A stretch of DNA of 62,314 nucleotides from Synergistaceae bacterium (GTDB lineage: Bacteria; Synergistota; Synergistia; Synergistales; Aminobacteriaceae), in the NCBI GenBank assembly GCA_031272035.1, contig JAISUO010000069.1, forward strand, positions 1 through 62,314, in the 5' to 3' direction. The position numbers were made by a program, and so were the translations under genes. Positions 25,985-35,313 of this stretch are shown piece by piece. Each line of letters starts with the position of its first letter. The first letter of the stretch is position 1. A model generated the notes under the pieces. The model saw only the letters and a program-made list of their open reading frames with translations, was not told the DNA's origin and made no database searches.

Positions 25985-27202
25985 ATGAGAAAACGCGTAA
26001 AAATGTTTTTGCCTGCGGTGTGCCTGCTGCTGTCGCTCTGTGGGGAGGCGACGGCAAACACAGTCTATACGACGGTGGATTTCAGTTACACTTCAGGGTT
26101 GCTGGGACTGGTGGACGAGACCCTGACCGCCTCCGCGCTCGTTCCCAATCTGACGGGAGACAGCGCGGTCTTTTCCTTCTTTCACAATTCGGAGTCCCGT
26201 GTGGCGGTTGTGGACCGATCCAACTACGCGGTGGGGGACAGGATTATGATTTACGCCCCGGCTCAGGGATGGGAGGTCCCTCTGGCGAACGAATCCTGGG
26301 AGAGCGTCGTCAACATTCACAGTATGGCGGCCTCGGGAAACAGGCTTTACGCGGCCGGCTTCGGCGCGGTGGGGAGCGTAGCGGGAAAAATTGTCGAGGC
26401 CTCTCTTCCCGACGGAAAACTCACCGGCAGAGAATATGCTCTGCTCGCATCCTCGGACTTCACGGCTCACGCGGAGGAAGTTTTGGTGAAAGACGGGTTT
26501 GTTTACGCCCTTTTCACCCAGGAGAAGGGGGAGTATCCCAATTATATCTACGGCCCCAGTAAAGTCGTGAAGCTGACCCTGGATTTGACTCCGGTCTCGG
26601 AAAGTGACGCGGGCAAAAACTCCACGGATATGGCTCTGTGGGGGGATAAAATCGTCATCGCCGGCTGGGGAGGCCCTCAGGGGTTCGGCACCTCCGGCGG
26701 CGTGGACGTTCTCGATTTGGCCACCGGAACCGTAACGCCTCTGCTGGGGGACTCCTTTTCCGAGGGCGTCTCGGCCGTGTGCAGCGCCGGAGGGACCCTG
26801 TACTTCACAGGGCAGACCTACCTGACGGCAGAGGATTTCTTCCCCGTCAGCACCCTGTATAAATGGACGGGAACGGCGGTGGAGAAGGTTCGGGATATTT
26901 CATCCCGGTCGGGCTATACATTCCAGCTCGCCTGGGACGGCGACAACAACGCCCTCGTGACGGCGGCGGGAGACATTCTGCTCCTTTTCAACCCGGCCGA
27001 CAACTCTCTGAAAAAGACGCTGCTCACTCCGGAACTGGGAGGCAATCTCTACTCTGTGGCGGTGATTCCCAATATCTCCAAACCGAACGGAGATAACGAC
27101 AGCGACAGCGACAAAGACGGCGGCGGAGGCTGCAACTCGGTGACGGGAGCTTTGGTTTTGATTCTCTTTCTGCCTCTGGGGATGCTGCGCGGGAGAAAGT
27201 GA
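25985..27202 (+). CDS. Propeller-like surface protein with Synerg-CTERM sorting tail, beside btuB
   Basis: 405 residues. A signal peptide (about 1-25, ending EATANT) is followed by about 330 residues of repeated short beta-strand blocks, such as GNRLYAAGFG, DGFVYALF, GDKIVIAGWG, GGTLYFTGQ and DNALVTAAGDILLLF, a beta-propeller pattern. A linker of alternating Asn/Asp/Ser follows, then GGGGCNSVTGALVLILFL and a basic end, the Synerg-CTERM pattern for surface anchoring. It sits between tonB and the BtuB-like receptor in a cobalamin-riboswitch operon. In Bacteroides the propeller lipoprotein BtuG captures B12 on top of BtuB; this protein may be an independent equivalent (inference). Confidence 0.75.
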   Translation: MRKRVKMFLPAVCLLLSLCGEATANTVYTTVDFSYTSGLLGLVDETLTASALVPNLTGDSAVFSFFHNSESRVAVVDRSNYAVGDRIMIYAPAQGWEVPLANESWESVVNIHSMAASGNRLYAAGFGAVGSVAGKIVEASLPDGKLTGREYALLASSDFTAHAEEVLVKDGFVYALFTQEKGEYPNYIYGPSKVVKLTLDLTPVSESDAGKNSTDMALWGDKIVIAGWGGPQGFGTSGGVDVLDLATGTVTPLLGDSFSEGVSAVCSAGGTLYFTGQTYLTAEDFFPVSTLYKWTGTAVEKVRDISSRSGYTFQLAWDGDNNALVTAAGDILLLFNPADNSLKKTLLTPELGGNLYSVAVIPNISKPNGDNDSDSDKDGGGGCNSVTGALVLILFLPLGMLRGRK

Positions 27203-27209
27203 CGAGAGC

Positions 27210-29213
27210 ATGAAGGCCGGACGGAGAACACGGATTGCGATTATTCTCGTTTTATGGGGGAGCGTTTTTTTGCCGTCTCCCTCCGCGGCGGCGCCTGTAG
27301 AACTGGAAGAGGAAGTGGTGTCCGCTTCGGCCTTCGAGGAAGACCGCGACAAATCTCCGGGGAGTGTGACGGTGATCCATGCCGATGAGATGAAAGGAGA
27401 GATGCGGTCGCTTCCCGAGTTGCTGGAGCGCGCGCCGGGACTGCACGTGATCCGGGCCAGAGGCCGGGGAGCCTATACCGTGACCTCCATACGGGGCAGC
27501 ACTTCGGCGCAGGTGGCGGTGTACCTTGACGGCGTTCTGCAGAACCTGGGAAGCGAGGCCGCGGTGGACCTTTCCGCCGTCCCCGCCGCGGAGGTGAGCC
27601 GGATCGAGGTTTATAAGGGGTATATTCCATCTCGTTTTCCGGAGGCGGGGATGGGCGGAGTCGTCAACATCGTCACCCGGGCGCCGGAGGCCAAAAAGCG
27701 AACGACCCTCACCCTGGGCGTCGAATCTTTCGGCGCGAAGGAGGGCAGAATCGCTCAGTCCGGCCCTCTGGGGAGGGGGAAATATCTCGCCTCGGCGGGA
27801 TACCGTGGCAGTGACGGAAATTTCCCCTACCGCAACGATAACGGCACGCCCTACAACGAAAAGGACGACTACGACGCGAAGCGCAGCGGCAACGGATACG
27901 GAATGACCGACCTTCTTTTCAAATGGGAGGACGACCACTGGGACGGACGTTTCTCCTGGAGCCGCCAGGATCGCGACCTTCCCTCTCCCGCGCCAGGCAT
28001 GGACAAATCGAATTCACCCCGGGGAGCCCGTCTGGATACCGACAAATGGGACCTGTCCCTGTCCCGCAGGCAGAAATGGGGAGCGGTGCTCTGGGGCTGG
28101 AGGCTGGAATATCTGGCTCAGAACAGAGTATGGGACAATCCGGACAACATTCTGGGGGGAATGGGGGAGCGTCACAACGAATATCGGGCCAAACGGTTTT
28201 CCGGTTCTCTGGACGCCTCCTGGACCTGGGGAACGCGGCATTTTTTCGAGGCGACGGTCTCGGGAAGCAATGAGTCACTGGACGTGGAAGGCGACGTGGT
28301 GACGGTGTTCCAGGGACGGCGCTCCTTTGATCGTGCCACCTGGAAGGCCGTGCTGCAGGACTCCATAAGCCTGACCCCCGATGGCTCCCTGCTGTTGACT
28401 CCCTCCTTCCGGTGGGACGCCGCGGGAAACGAGGGGAAAACGGCCTGGAGCGTGGCCGCCGCGAAGCAGATTGGAAGCGAATGGATTCTCAGGGCGGGGT
28501 ACGGCTCTTATTCCCGGGCCCCGAACCTGTACGAACGCTACGGCGACGGAGCCACGATCCGCCCGAACGATAAACTGAAATGGGAAACGGGAACCCAGTG
28601 GGACTTCGGCGTCTCCTGGAACAACCTGAAGCGTGAGCGAAAAAACGCGGATGTGGCGCTGATGCTGACGGCTTTCGGGCGTGAGACGGAGGAGCTGATC
28701 GAGTTCATCATGGCCAGCCCCCGGTATGGAGTCTATGAGAATATCGCCCGGGCCCGGGTGTATGGACTGGAGCTGGAGGGAAGCATCGACAGCCCCCTCT
28801 GGAAGCTGGCCTTTTCCGGTACCTGGATGCGGGCGAAAAACGAAACTCCCGACAACTTCAGAGAGGGCAGACGTCTGCCCAATGCCCCGGAATGGACCTG
28901 GAGCGTCCGGCTGACCCGGCGTTTTCCCGACCGGAAGGGAAACGTCCGTCTGTGGGCTTTCGTGGAAGGACAGTTCACCGGCGACAACTACTTCGACCAG
29001 GCCGGAACGGTACGGTACGACGACCTGTTTCTGCTGAACATGGGAATGAAATGGCGTATTCAGGAGGATATGGAACTGGCCTTCGGCGTCCGGGACGTAC
29101 TGGACAACGGCCCGGACGTCAAACTGAAAGCGGTTGGCGGCGGGCTCGACCGCATGAGCTGGTACCCGCTTCCCGGTCGGAGTTTTTACGCCTCGCTTTC
29201 CAGGGTTTTCTGA
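27210..29213 (+). CDS. btuB: TonB-dependent outer-membrane receptor, BtuB-like
   Basis: 667 residues. Signal peptide to about residue 27 (PSAAAP), TonB-box-like EEEVVSASAFEED, plug domain with LPELLERAPGLHVI, SIRGSTSAQVAVYLDGV and IEVYKGYIPSRFPEAGMGGVVNI, then a 22-strand-type barrel ending in a C-terminal Phe (SLSRVF). Plug and length agree with BtuB. The cobalamin riboswitch and btuFDC in the same operon make B12 the likely ligand. It starts eight bases after the propeller gene and ends 17 bases from the convergent kinase gene, with no clear terminator between them. Confidence 0.9.
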   Translation: MKAGRRTRIAIILVLWGSVFLPSPSAAAPVELEEEVVSASAFEEDRDKSPGSVTVIHADEMKGEMRSLPELLERAPGLHVIRARGRGAYTVTSIRGSTSAQVAVYLDGVLQNLGSEAAVDLSAVPAAEVSRIEVYKGYIPSRFPEAGMGGVVNIVTRAPEAKKRTTLTLGVESFGAKEGRIAQSGPLGRGKYLASAGYRGSDGNFPYRNDNGTPYNEKDDYDAKRSGNGYGMTDLLFKWEDDHWDGRFSWSRQDRDLPSPAPGMDKSNSPRGARLDTDKWDLSLSRRQKWGAVLWGWRLEYLAQNRVWDNPDNILGGMGERHNEYRAKRFSGSLDASWTWGTRHFFEATVSGSNESLDVEGDVVTVFQGRRSFDRATWKAVLQDSISLTPDGSLLLTPSFRWDAAGNEGKTAWSVAAAKQIGSEWILRAGYGSYSRAPNLYERYGDGATIRPNDKLKWETGTQWDFGVSWNNLKRERKNADVALMLTAFGRETEELIEFIMASPRYGVYENIARARVYGLELEGSIDSPLWKLAFSGTWMRAKNETPDNFREGRRLPNAPEWTWSVRLTRRFPDRKGNVRLWAFVEGQFTGDNYFDQAGTVRYDDLFLLNMGMKWRIQEDMELAFGVRDVLDNGPDVKLKAVGGGLDRMSWYPLPGRSFYASLSRVF

Positions 29214-29230
29214 AATTCACCTCTGCTTCC

Positions 29231-32065
29231 TCAGGAGGGCAGAGGCAGTTTTTCCAGAACCTCCGCGAATTCGACCCTGTCGATCCGCTCCCTGAGCCAG
29301 ACCACCATGTCCGCCTGATATTCGTAATCATAGCGTTCCAGCTCCTCCAGAATTTCGTCCGCCGCATCCATGCTGAAATGCAGACAGGCCTCTCTCAGCC
29401 GGTTCAGGAGCTCTTCGTCCGGCCTTCCCTTTTTGATGCGGGGCTCCGATTGCAGTCCGGACTCCGAAGTTTGAGCGAGCAGACGGGACAGGTCTTTGAT
29501 CAGCTGTTCCGTAAGGGCGATGAAGGACTCGCCGTTGGCCGCGAGGTAAGCTCTGTCTCCTTCCCGGGCGGCGTGTTCCAGATATTCCGCCCTTCTGCCT
29601 GCCTCGTCGGCGCTTATGCTGTAGCTGCTGCCTTTGATTCCATGCACGGCAATGATGTATTGGGATAAATCGTCCGCCGTCTGATGAAGACGCGCCTGCT
29701 CCAGCAGATGGGGCGTGTTGAGGACATAAGAGCGGAGAACCTTCATCAGCGTTTTTTCGTCCCCGCCAAACAGGCTCAGGGCTTTTTCCAGGTCAACCCC
29801 TCGAATCTTCCGTCCGGGTTTTTCCCAGGACGGACTGTTCTCGTCGAAGATCGGGCTCGGCGCAATTTGTTCTGGCTGATCCCGATAGCCTTTGTCCCGC
29901 ACCCACTGCCGTATGATCTGATCCAGGCGCATGATGTCGATGGGTTTCGAAAGAAAGGCCTGAAATCCCTTTTCCAGGAATTTTTCCTCGCTGCCGATGA
30001 GAGCATTGGCGGTCAGGGCGATAATGGGCACCGTTTCCGCGTATCGGGAGCCGATCTCGCTGCGGATGATTTGCGTGGCTTCCACTCCGTCCATTTCCGG
30101 CATCATGTGGTCCATGAAAATGGCGCTGTACCTGACGTCCGCTTTCCGAACCAGCTCGACGGCTTTTTGGCCGCTGGTGACGCAGTCGATGTGCATTCCG
30201 TAGGGTTTCATCATCCCTTTGGCCACGTCGAGGTTGGTGGGAACGTCGTCCACCACCAGAACCCGGGCGTGAGGGAGGCTGATTCGGACCAGAGTCGAAT
30301 TGCGGTCGCGGCGGGTGTCGGCATAGCGGAAACTGCGGAGATTTTGCGCAATTGCTTCGCCAATGACCTCGTCCGACACAAATTTTTGCCGGAGGCGAAC
30401 TCTGAATACGCTGCCCCGTCCATATTCGCTTTCCACCGTTATGGTCCCGTCCATCAGCTCGGTCAGTCGTTTGGTGATGGACAGGCCGAGACCGGTTCCC
30501 TCTATGAATTTGTTGAGCTTCGTGTCCACCTGGCTGTAGTCGGAAAACAGACGTTCAAGGTCCTCTTTCCGTATTCCGATGCCGGAGTCCCGCACCTCGG
30601 AAATGAGCCAGAGGTCTTCTCCCTCTCGTTCGCAGGCGATATACCAGTCCACCGTGCCTTCCTTCGTATATTTGAAGGCGTTGCTCAGAAGGTTGTTGAA
30701 GATCTGCCGTATTCTCAACTCGTCGCCCAGGAGGCTGACCGGCAGGGTTTCGTCCAGGTGCAGATGGAACCGGACGGGTTTTCCTCCGATGCGAATGACG
30801 TTCAGAGCCGCAGTGTCGTTGATCAGACTGGGGACGTCGTAAACGGCCGGGATCAGTTCGAACTTTCCCGACTCTATTTTCGAAATATCCAGAATGTCGT
30901 TTATGGTTCCAAGAAGAGTTCTTCCCGCGTTGTGAATTTTCTTCAGATAGTCCTCCGACTCCTGTCCCGAAGCATCGGTCAGGGCCAGTTCGCTCAGGCC
31001 GATGATGGCGTTGAGGGGCGTCCGCATTTCATGACTCATGCCGGCCAGAAAATCGCTCTTGGCCCTTGAGGCGCGTTCGGCGGTCTCTCTGAGTTCCTCA
31101 AGATGGACGTTCTGTTCGTCGATTTTTTGGATGGGACGGGCGATTTGGTTTGCCGCGAAAACAGCGGCCAGTATGCCCAGCAGCAAAAACACTCCTCCGG
31201 TGAGCAGCAGTCCATGTTTCAGGGCGGTTATGGGGGTTTCCGCGATGGGGGCCGCGACTCCCAGAGACCAGCCCGTTTTCGAGCTGCTGATAGGGCTGTA
31301 GGCGCAGATGCGTTCAAAACCAAGGAAGTTATACCGACCGACGCCTTTTTCTCCCTCCGTCATTCGTTTATGAAAAGCCGCGGTTTTCCGCATTTCCTTC
31401 TCGTCCTCCGGTGGAACGGACTGAGTGGACTGAAGTTTGGGTCTTTTGATGAAATTCCATCGGTCCCGGATAATGTTCCGGTCCCCGTGGGCGATAAAAG
31501 TCCCGCTCTCATCGAGAATGAAAATACTTCCGGTTTGCCATATTTTAAATTTTGAAATGATATCGCTGAAAAAATAACCTGAAATGGTTCCAACCAGAAC
31601 GCGATCGCCGGAAGGGACGCAGATTCGGAAGACGAGTTCTCCGTTCGGAGCCGTTTCCGTGGTGGAAATGATCTGTTCTCCCTCGAAGGCCCGCCTGCAG
31701 TATTTATTGAGGAAAAAGTCGGGGAGGGGAGCGGCCGTTCCATAGGAGACGATGGTCCTTTCGTCCCTGTTCAGAAGCGCCAGAGACAGGTAAAGCTCGT
31801 TGATTTCGGTCTGGGCCTTCAGCACGTCGGATATTCTGGAGTCGGAAACCCGGTTCAGCAGAGTGGCAACAGCGTTCAGATTCGCCTTTAGCAGAGCGAT
31901 TTCTCTGGAGAGCAGATTATCCGCAATTTCTCTGACCAGAACCATGTCTCCTTCAATGGTTTTCAGACCCTCGTTTTGATAAACAAACAGCCCCGCGGCC
32001 GTACTGGATATGGCGATTACTGCAACGATCGAAACGATGACGAGAATTATCCGCATCCGTAACAT
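29231..32065 (-). CDS. Membrane hybrid sensor histidine kinase (sensor, HisKA, HATPase, receiver, HPt)
   Basis: 944 residues from ATG 32065, chosen for the GGAGG site upstream; the frame is open to 32110. It has a membrane helix near the start, a Cache-like extracellular sensor of about 250 residues, and a second membrane helix. Then come HisKA (SDFLAGMSHEMRTPLN, phospho-acceptor His), HATPase (GIGIRKEDLERLFSDYSQVD, GTGLGLSI), a receiver domain (VLVVDDVPTN, FMDHMMPEMDG) and a C-terminal HPt domain (HGIKGSSYSI). This is a full internal phosphorelay of the BarA type. The nearest candidate partner is the receiver protein at 32471-32893; no output domain is encoded nearby. Confidence 0.93.
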   Translation of the reverse strand: MLRMRIILVIVSIVAVIAISSTAAGLFVYQNEGLKTIEGDMVLVREIADNLLSREIALLKANLNAVATLLNRVSDSRISDVLKAQTEINELYLSLALLNRDERTIVSYGTAAPLPDFFLNKYCRRAFEGEQIISTTETAPNGELVFRICVPSGDRVLVGTISGYFFSDIISKFKIWQTGSIFILDESGTFIAHGDRNIIRDRWNFIKRPKLQSTQSVPPEDEKEMRKTAAFHKRMTEGEKGVGRYNFLGFERICAYSPISSSKTGWSLGVAAPIAETPITALKHGLLLTGGVFLLLGILAAVFAANQIARPIQKIDEQNVHLEELRETAERASRAKSDFLAGMSHEMRTPLNAIIGLSELALTDASGQESEDYLKKIHNAGRTLLGTINDILDISKIESGKFELIPAVYDVPSLINDTAALNVIRIGGKPVRFHLHLDETLPVSLLGDELRIRQIFNNLLSNAFKYTKEGTVDWYIACEREGEDLWLISEVRDSGIGIRKEDLERLFSDYSQVDTKLNKFIEGTGLGLSITKRLTELMDGTITVESEYGRGSVFRVRLRQKFVSDEVIGEAIAQNLRSFRYADTRRDRNSTLVRISLPHARVLVVDDVPTNLDVAKGMMKPYGMHIDCVTSGQKAVELVRKADVRYSAIFMDHMMPEMDGVEATQIIRSEIGSRYAETVPIIALTANALIGSEEKFLEKGFQAFLSKPIDIMRLDQIIRQWVRDKGYRDQPEQIAPSPIFDENSPSWEKPGRKIRGVDLEKALSLFGGDEKTLMKVLRSYVLNTPHLLEQARLHQTADDLSQYIIAVHGIKGSSYSISADEAGRRAEYLEHAAREGDRAYLAANGESFIALTEQLIKDLSRLLAQTSESGLQSEPRIKKGRPDEELLNRLREACLHFSMDAADEILEELERYDYEYQADMVVWLRERIDRVEFAEVLEKLPLPS

Positions 32066-32470
32066 GACGATATTGCCTCCAGACTTCTCCGATTCTCCTT
32101 CATAAAACATGCAAATTCACGTACGCTTCCGCCTCTGACGGCGTTTTGCCCTCATCAGGTTGAGAAAAATTTCTATTTTCTTTTGTTGGAATATTTATAT
32201 CTTAAAGAGAGGACTGGAGAAATCAGTTTTATTGCATAGTAAAGTAGATGTATATTTACCTAATTCTTGTGTTATCTGCCCCAGGCGCGACCTGAGGAAA
32301 TGTTGAGGGAATATTGAAGAAATGTTGAAAAAATGAGCTCGTCCCTGCGGCTTTTCGAGCCACGGTTTTTCAAATCAAAGGTACAGGAAGCGCATTTGAT
32401 TCAGAATTGACAAGAGACAGTTCTCTCCTGTCGTTTACAGCTTTTGTAACGCCAGAAAATGGCGTTTTGT
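32066..32470. other. Gap between receiver gene and histidine kinase gene
   Basis: About 400 bases, AT-rich in the middle. No gene is seen. A short stem AACGCC/GGCGTT at 32449-32466 lies directly after the receiver gene and may end its transcript. The rest presumably holds the kinase promoter. Confidence 0.4.
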
Positions 32471-32893
32471 CTACGCTTCCTGCAGGGCGTCCTGAACCAT
32501 CCTTGTCAGTTTCTCGCGATCGTAGGGTTTTATGAGGTATCCCTTCGCTCCCGCCTCTTTGGCTCGGAGGACAAAGTCCCCCGTCGCGTGAGACGTCACA
32601 AAAATAACCGGAATCTTTTTCGTATCCTCCCCGCGATTGATGGCTTCCAGCAAATCCAGGCCGGACACGCCGGGCATCTCGATGTCGAGGAGCACCAGGT
32701 CGATTTTTTCGCTCGTCATGATTTTGAGGGCCGCCATGGCCGACTTCGCGATTCTGACGTCATAATCCGGGGAAAGGACTTCGTTGATTCTCATGAGATG
32801 CAGTCGAATGTCATCCACCGCAAGGATAACCTTTTTTTGAACGACCCTGAAAACGGTTTTGTCCTCTGTGCTTTCTTCTTTGGCAAGAACCAT
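32471..32893 (-). CDS. Stand-alone response-regulator receiver protein (CheY-like)
   Basis: 140 residues from ATG 32893 (behind GAGGAGAGGG; ATG 32926 is possible). After a 20-residue charged start comes one receiver domain: ILAVDDIRLH with the acidic pair, phospho-acceptor Asp in LVLLDIEMPGVSG, Thr in FVTSHA, and Lys in YLIKPYD. There is no DNA-binding or enzyme domain, so it works by protein contact or as a relay. It is transcribed towards the hybrid kinase gene, a possible phosphotransfer partner. Confidence 0.9.
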   Translation of the reverse strand: MVLAKEESTEDKTVFRVVQKKVILAVDDIRLHLMRINEVLSPDYDVRIAKSAMAALKIMTSEKIDLVLLDIEMPGVSGLDLLEAINRGEDTKKIPVIFVTSHATGDFVLRAKEAGAKGYLIKPYDREKLTRMVQDALQEA

Positions 32894-33286
32894 TGCGCTT
32901 CGTCCCTCTCCTCTGGTTTGGCCCACCTCTGATTCAAACCACTGATGATCGTTTCAGGTTCATTTCTTACGATAAAATACTCCAGGAAAAAGGAGGCGCT
33001 CCTGTCCAAGCTCTGTTCCCCGCTCAGGAGTATACCCAGTGTATTTACATAATCATTATTGGGCTTTTTTACTTAAATTGCTCATTATGTTATGCCATGG
33101 AGAGGGAGATCTGTCAAGACCTCTCTGAAAAATTGAGACCTGCAAAGCCGCGCGTGACGGTTGTCATAAAGAACATCCTCCGCCGTTTCGTCGGACAGGT
33201 TGAACCAGGCCCCGCGGCAGGCCCAGACGTAACGTGAGTTCGATTTCACGGAGGAGGACGTTTTAAAATGAGGACGTCTTAAAATG
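32894..33286. other. Gap between MFS transporter gene and receiver gene
   Basis: No gene is seen in these 390 bases. The stretch at 33250-33320 is rich in short repeats of GTTACGCG and GAGGACGT. Both flanking genes are on the minus strand, so the receiver promoter should lie here. Confidence 0.35.
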
Positions 33287-34477
33287 TTACGCGATGCCCT
33301 CCGGGGTAACGCGTGAGGCGCGCTCGCTGAAAAGCAGCATACCGATCGTCATCACCAGCAGGAACCAGGGTAAAATGGACATGGTCAGCGTTTTTGAGCA
33401 TATTCCCACCAAAAGGGGGACAAAAGTGCCGCTGATGTAGGCGCTGGCCAGTTGCAGCCCTATGACGGCCTGAGAAAATTTTTCTCCGAAGCGCGCGGGA
33501 GTGTTCTGCAGCGTGGCCGGGACGAAGGGGGCGCAGCCCAGCCCCAACAGGATAATGCCCGTCAGGGTGGCTGACCTGGACAGAGGAAGTATCAGGAGGA
33601 CGACTCCGGCAATGCAGGTACAGCAGCCCAAACGTATAATTTGAGCGCTCTGCAGTTTGATCATCAAAAAACCGGAGATGCACCGCCCGGCGGTGATGCT
33701 GGCGTAATAGAAAGAGGTCCACATGGCCGCCGTTATGGGGGACATGTGGTGCTGTTCAACGAGGTAACTGGCGATCCATAGAGCGGCGGATGCCTCACAG
33801 GCGCTGTCGCAAACCAAAGAAAAGATACTGTCCCTGATGCCGGGAAGCCTCAGCGCCTCTCTGTTGGTGACGGGACGCCGCTCCTGGTCCTTTGAGTTTC
33901 TGTCGGAAGCGGCGGTCTGACGTCCGCTCATCCTTTTCCACAGAGGGAAAGAGCCCAGCAGGATGAGAACGAGGACGAACAACAGCGCCGAGACGGCCGC
34001 GTATCCGCCTCTCCAGCTCATTCCGCCTTCCAGAAACCCGGACATGACCATGGGGCCAAGGGTGGCGCCAATACCCCAGAAACAATGAAGCCAGCTCAGA
34101 TGCCTCGCCTTGTAATGCAAAGCGATGTAATTGTTGATCGCTGGGTCTATGAAGCCGGAACAGACCCCGAGAACGGCGGACCAGAGGCAAAGCTGCAGCA
34201 GAGAAACGGCGCCTGACGTGCCCAGCAGGGAGATGGCTGCCATCAGAAGGCTCAACAAAATGACTTTTTCCGTTTTTAAGTTGAAAATAACCCGATTGCT
34301 GTTGAGCGAGGAAAGAATGCCGCTTCCTCGCATGATCAGAGCGATGAATCCTGCGGCGGAGGCGGGAGCGATGACATCAAATCGCATGACAGGCCATATG
34401 GCGGAAAACAGGGAGCTCCACAGGCCAAAACCGATAAACGCTATATAGATTAAAATCAGCAAAACTATCATGAACAT
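33287..34477 (-). CDS. Major facilitator superfamily transporter
   Basis: 396 residues with about 12 membrane helices and a charged central loop (about residues 190-215). Features are an N-terminal GFGLWSSLFSAIWP helix, GVCSGFIDPAINNYIA and HCFWGIGATLGPMVMSG; these resemble fucose/sugar-type MFS permeases. Last gene of an operon with beta-phosphoglucomutase and a GH3 glycosidase, so a sugar or oligosaccharide is a reasonable substrate (inference). Confidence 0.88.
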   Translation of the reverse strand: MFMIVLLILIYIAFIGFGLWSSLFSAIWPVMRFDVIAPASAAGFIALIMRGSGILSSLNSNRVIFNLKTEKVILLSLLMAAISLLGTSGAVSLLQLCLWSAVLGVCSGFIDPAINNYIALHYKARHLSWLHCFWGIGATLGPMVMSGFLEGGMSWRGGYAAVSALLFVLVLILLGSFPLWKRMSGRQTAASDRNSKDQERRPVTNREALRLPGIRDSIFSLVCDSACEASAALWIASYLVEQHHMSPITAAMWTSFYYASITAGRCISGFLMIKLQSAQIIRLGCCTCIAGVVLLILPLSRSATLTGIILLGLGCAPFVPATLQNTPARFGEKFSQAVIGLQLASAYISGTFVPLLVGICSKTLTMSILPWFLLVMTIGMLLFSERASRVTPEGIA

Positions 34478-34509
34478 CTCTCCAAAATTTTCACCACTTA
34501 CCAGCGTCA

Positions 34510-34536
34510 GGCGCCTTTTTTGGTACGCGGTTACGC
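34510..34536 (+). repeat. 27-base intergenic repeat, copy B
   Basis: Matches 24096-24122 at 23 of 27 positions on the same strand, all differences being transitions. It lies in the short spacer between pgmB and the MFS gene. Confidence 0.5.
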
Positions 34537-34542
34537 AATCCG

Positions 34543-35235
34543 CTATAAACCCGTCTGCGAGCAGTCACGAATGTCAATGACGACGCAAAACTTGCCGCCG
34601 TCCATCAACGTCAGTAATTCCTTCAGCGACGCGATTCTCAAATCCGCCCTGGGATACTTTGCGGCGTCGCCGATTCCGATGGCGTAAAATCCACCGTTCT
34701 TTGCCGCATCGATGCCTGCTGCGGCGTCTTCCACAACGGCGCACTCCGAGGGAGACAGGCCGATAAACGCCGCCGCCTTTAAAAACACCTCCGGATCGGG
34801 TTTAGGGCGCGATATATTGTTGCCGTTCGATACCGCGTCGAAATACTCCGTCAGCCCTGTTTTCTCCAGTATCAGAGGCGCATTTTTGCTGGAAGAGCCG
34901 ATCGCCAGCTTTATCCCGTGGCTCCGCAAAATTTTCAGCGTTTCCCTCGTGTCCGGATCAATGGATGCCGGAGAAAGCTCACTCAAAAGAAAACGATAGA
35001 TCTCGTTTTTCACAAAGGCGATGTTTTCTCTTTTTTCGGGAGACAAATCCAGCCCCGCGTTGCTCAAAATGATGTTCAGGCTCTCCATGCGGGACACGCC
35101 GCGCAGACGGTTATTCAACACTTCGTCAAAAGGTGCGTTGAGCCTCTCCGCGACCATTTTCCAGGCCTTGTAGTGGAATTTATCGGTAAAGGCGATAACG
35201 CCGTCCAAATCAAAAACAATGCCATTGATCACCAT
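34543..35235 (-). CDS. pgmB: Beta-phosphoglucomutase
   Basis: 230 residues, HAD family. It converts beta-glucose-1-phosphate to glucose-6-phosphate after a disaccharide phosphorylase or similar step. The nucleophile motif FDLDGVIAFTDKFHYKAW lies near residue 8 and carries the two Asp; next come the RLRGVSRMESL cap sequence, GSSSKNA and PKPDPEVFL, with AVVEDAAAGIDAA at the end. These are specific to PgmB rather than to general HAD phosphatases. It sits between the GH3 and MFS genes. Confidence 0.93.
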   Translation of the reverse strand: MVINGIVFDLDGVIAFTDKFHYKAWKMVAERLNAPFDEVLNNRLRGVSRMESLNIILSNAGLDLSPEKRENIAFVKNEIYRFLLSELSPASIDPDTRETLKILRSHGIKLAIGSSSKNAPLILEKTGLTEYFDAVSNGNNISRPKPDPEVFLKAAAFIGLSPSECAVVEDAAAGIDAAKNGGFYAIGIGDAAKYPRADLRIASLKELLTLMDGGKFCVVIDIRDCSQTGL

Positions 35236-35313
35236 GATTTCACCTTATTTGCGATATTGTCCTGCCGGGTCGTTCTTTCGGAGGAACGGGAACGGTTGGT
35301 TCCGCTTCACCGG

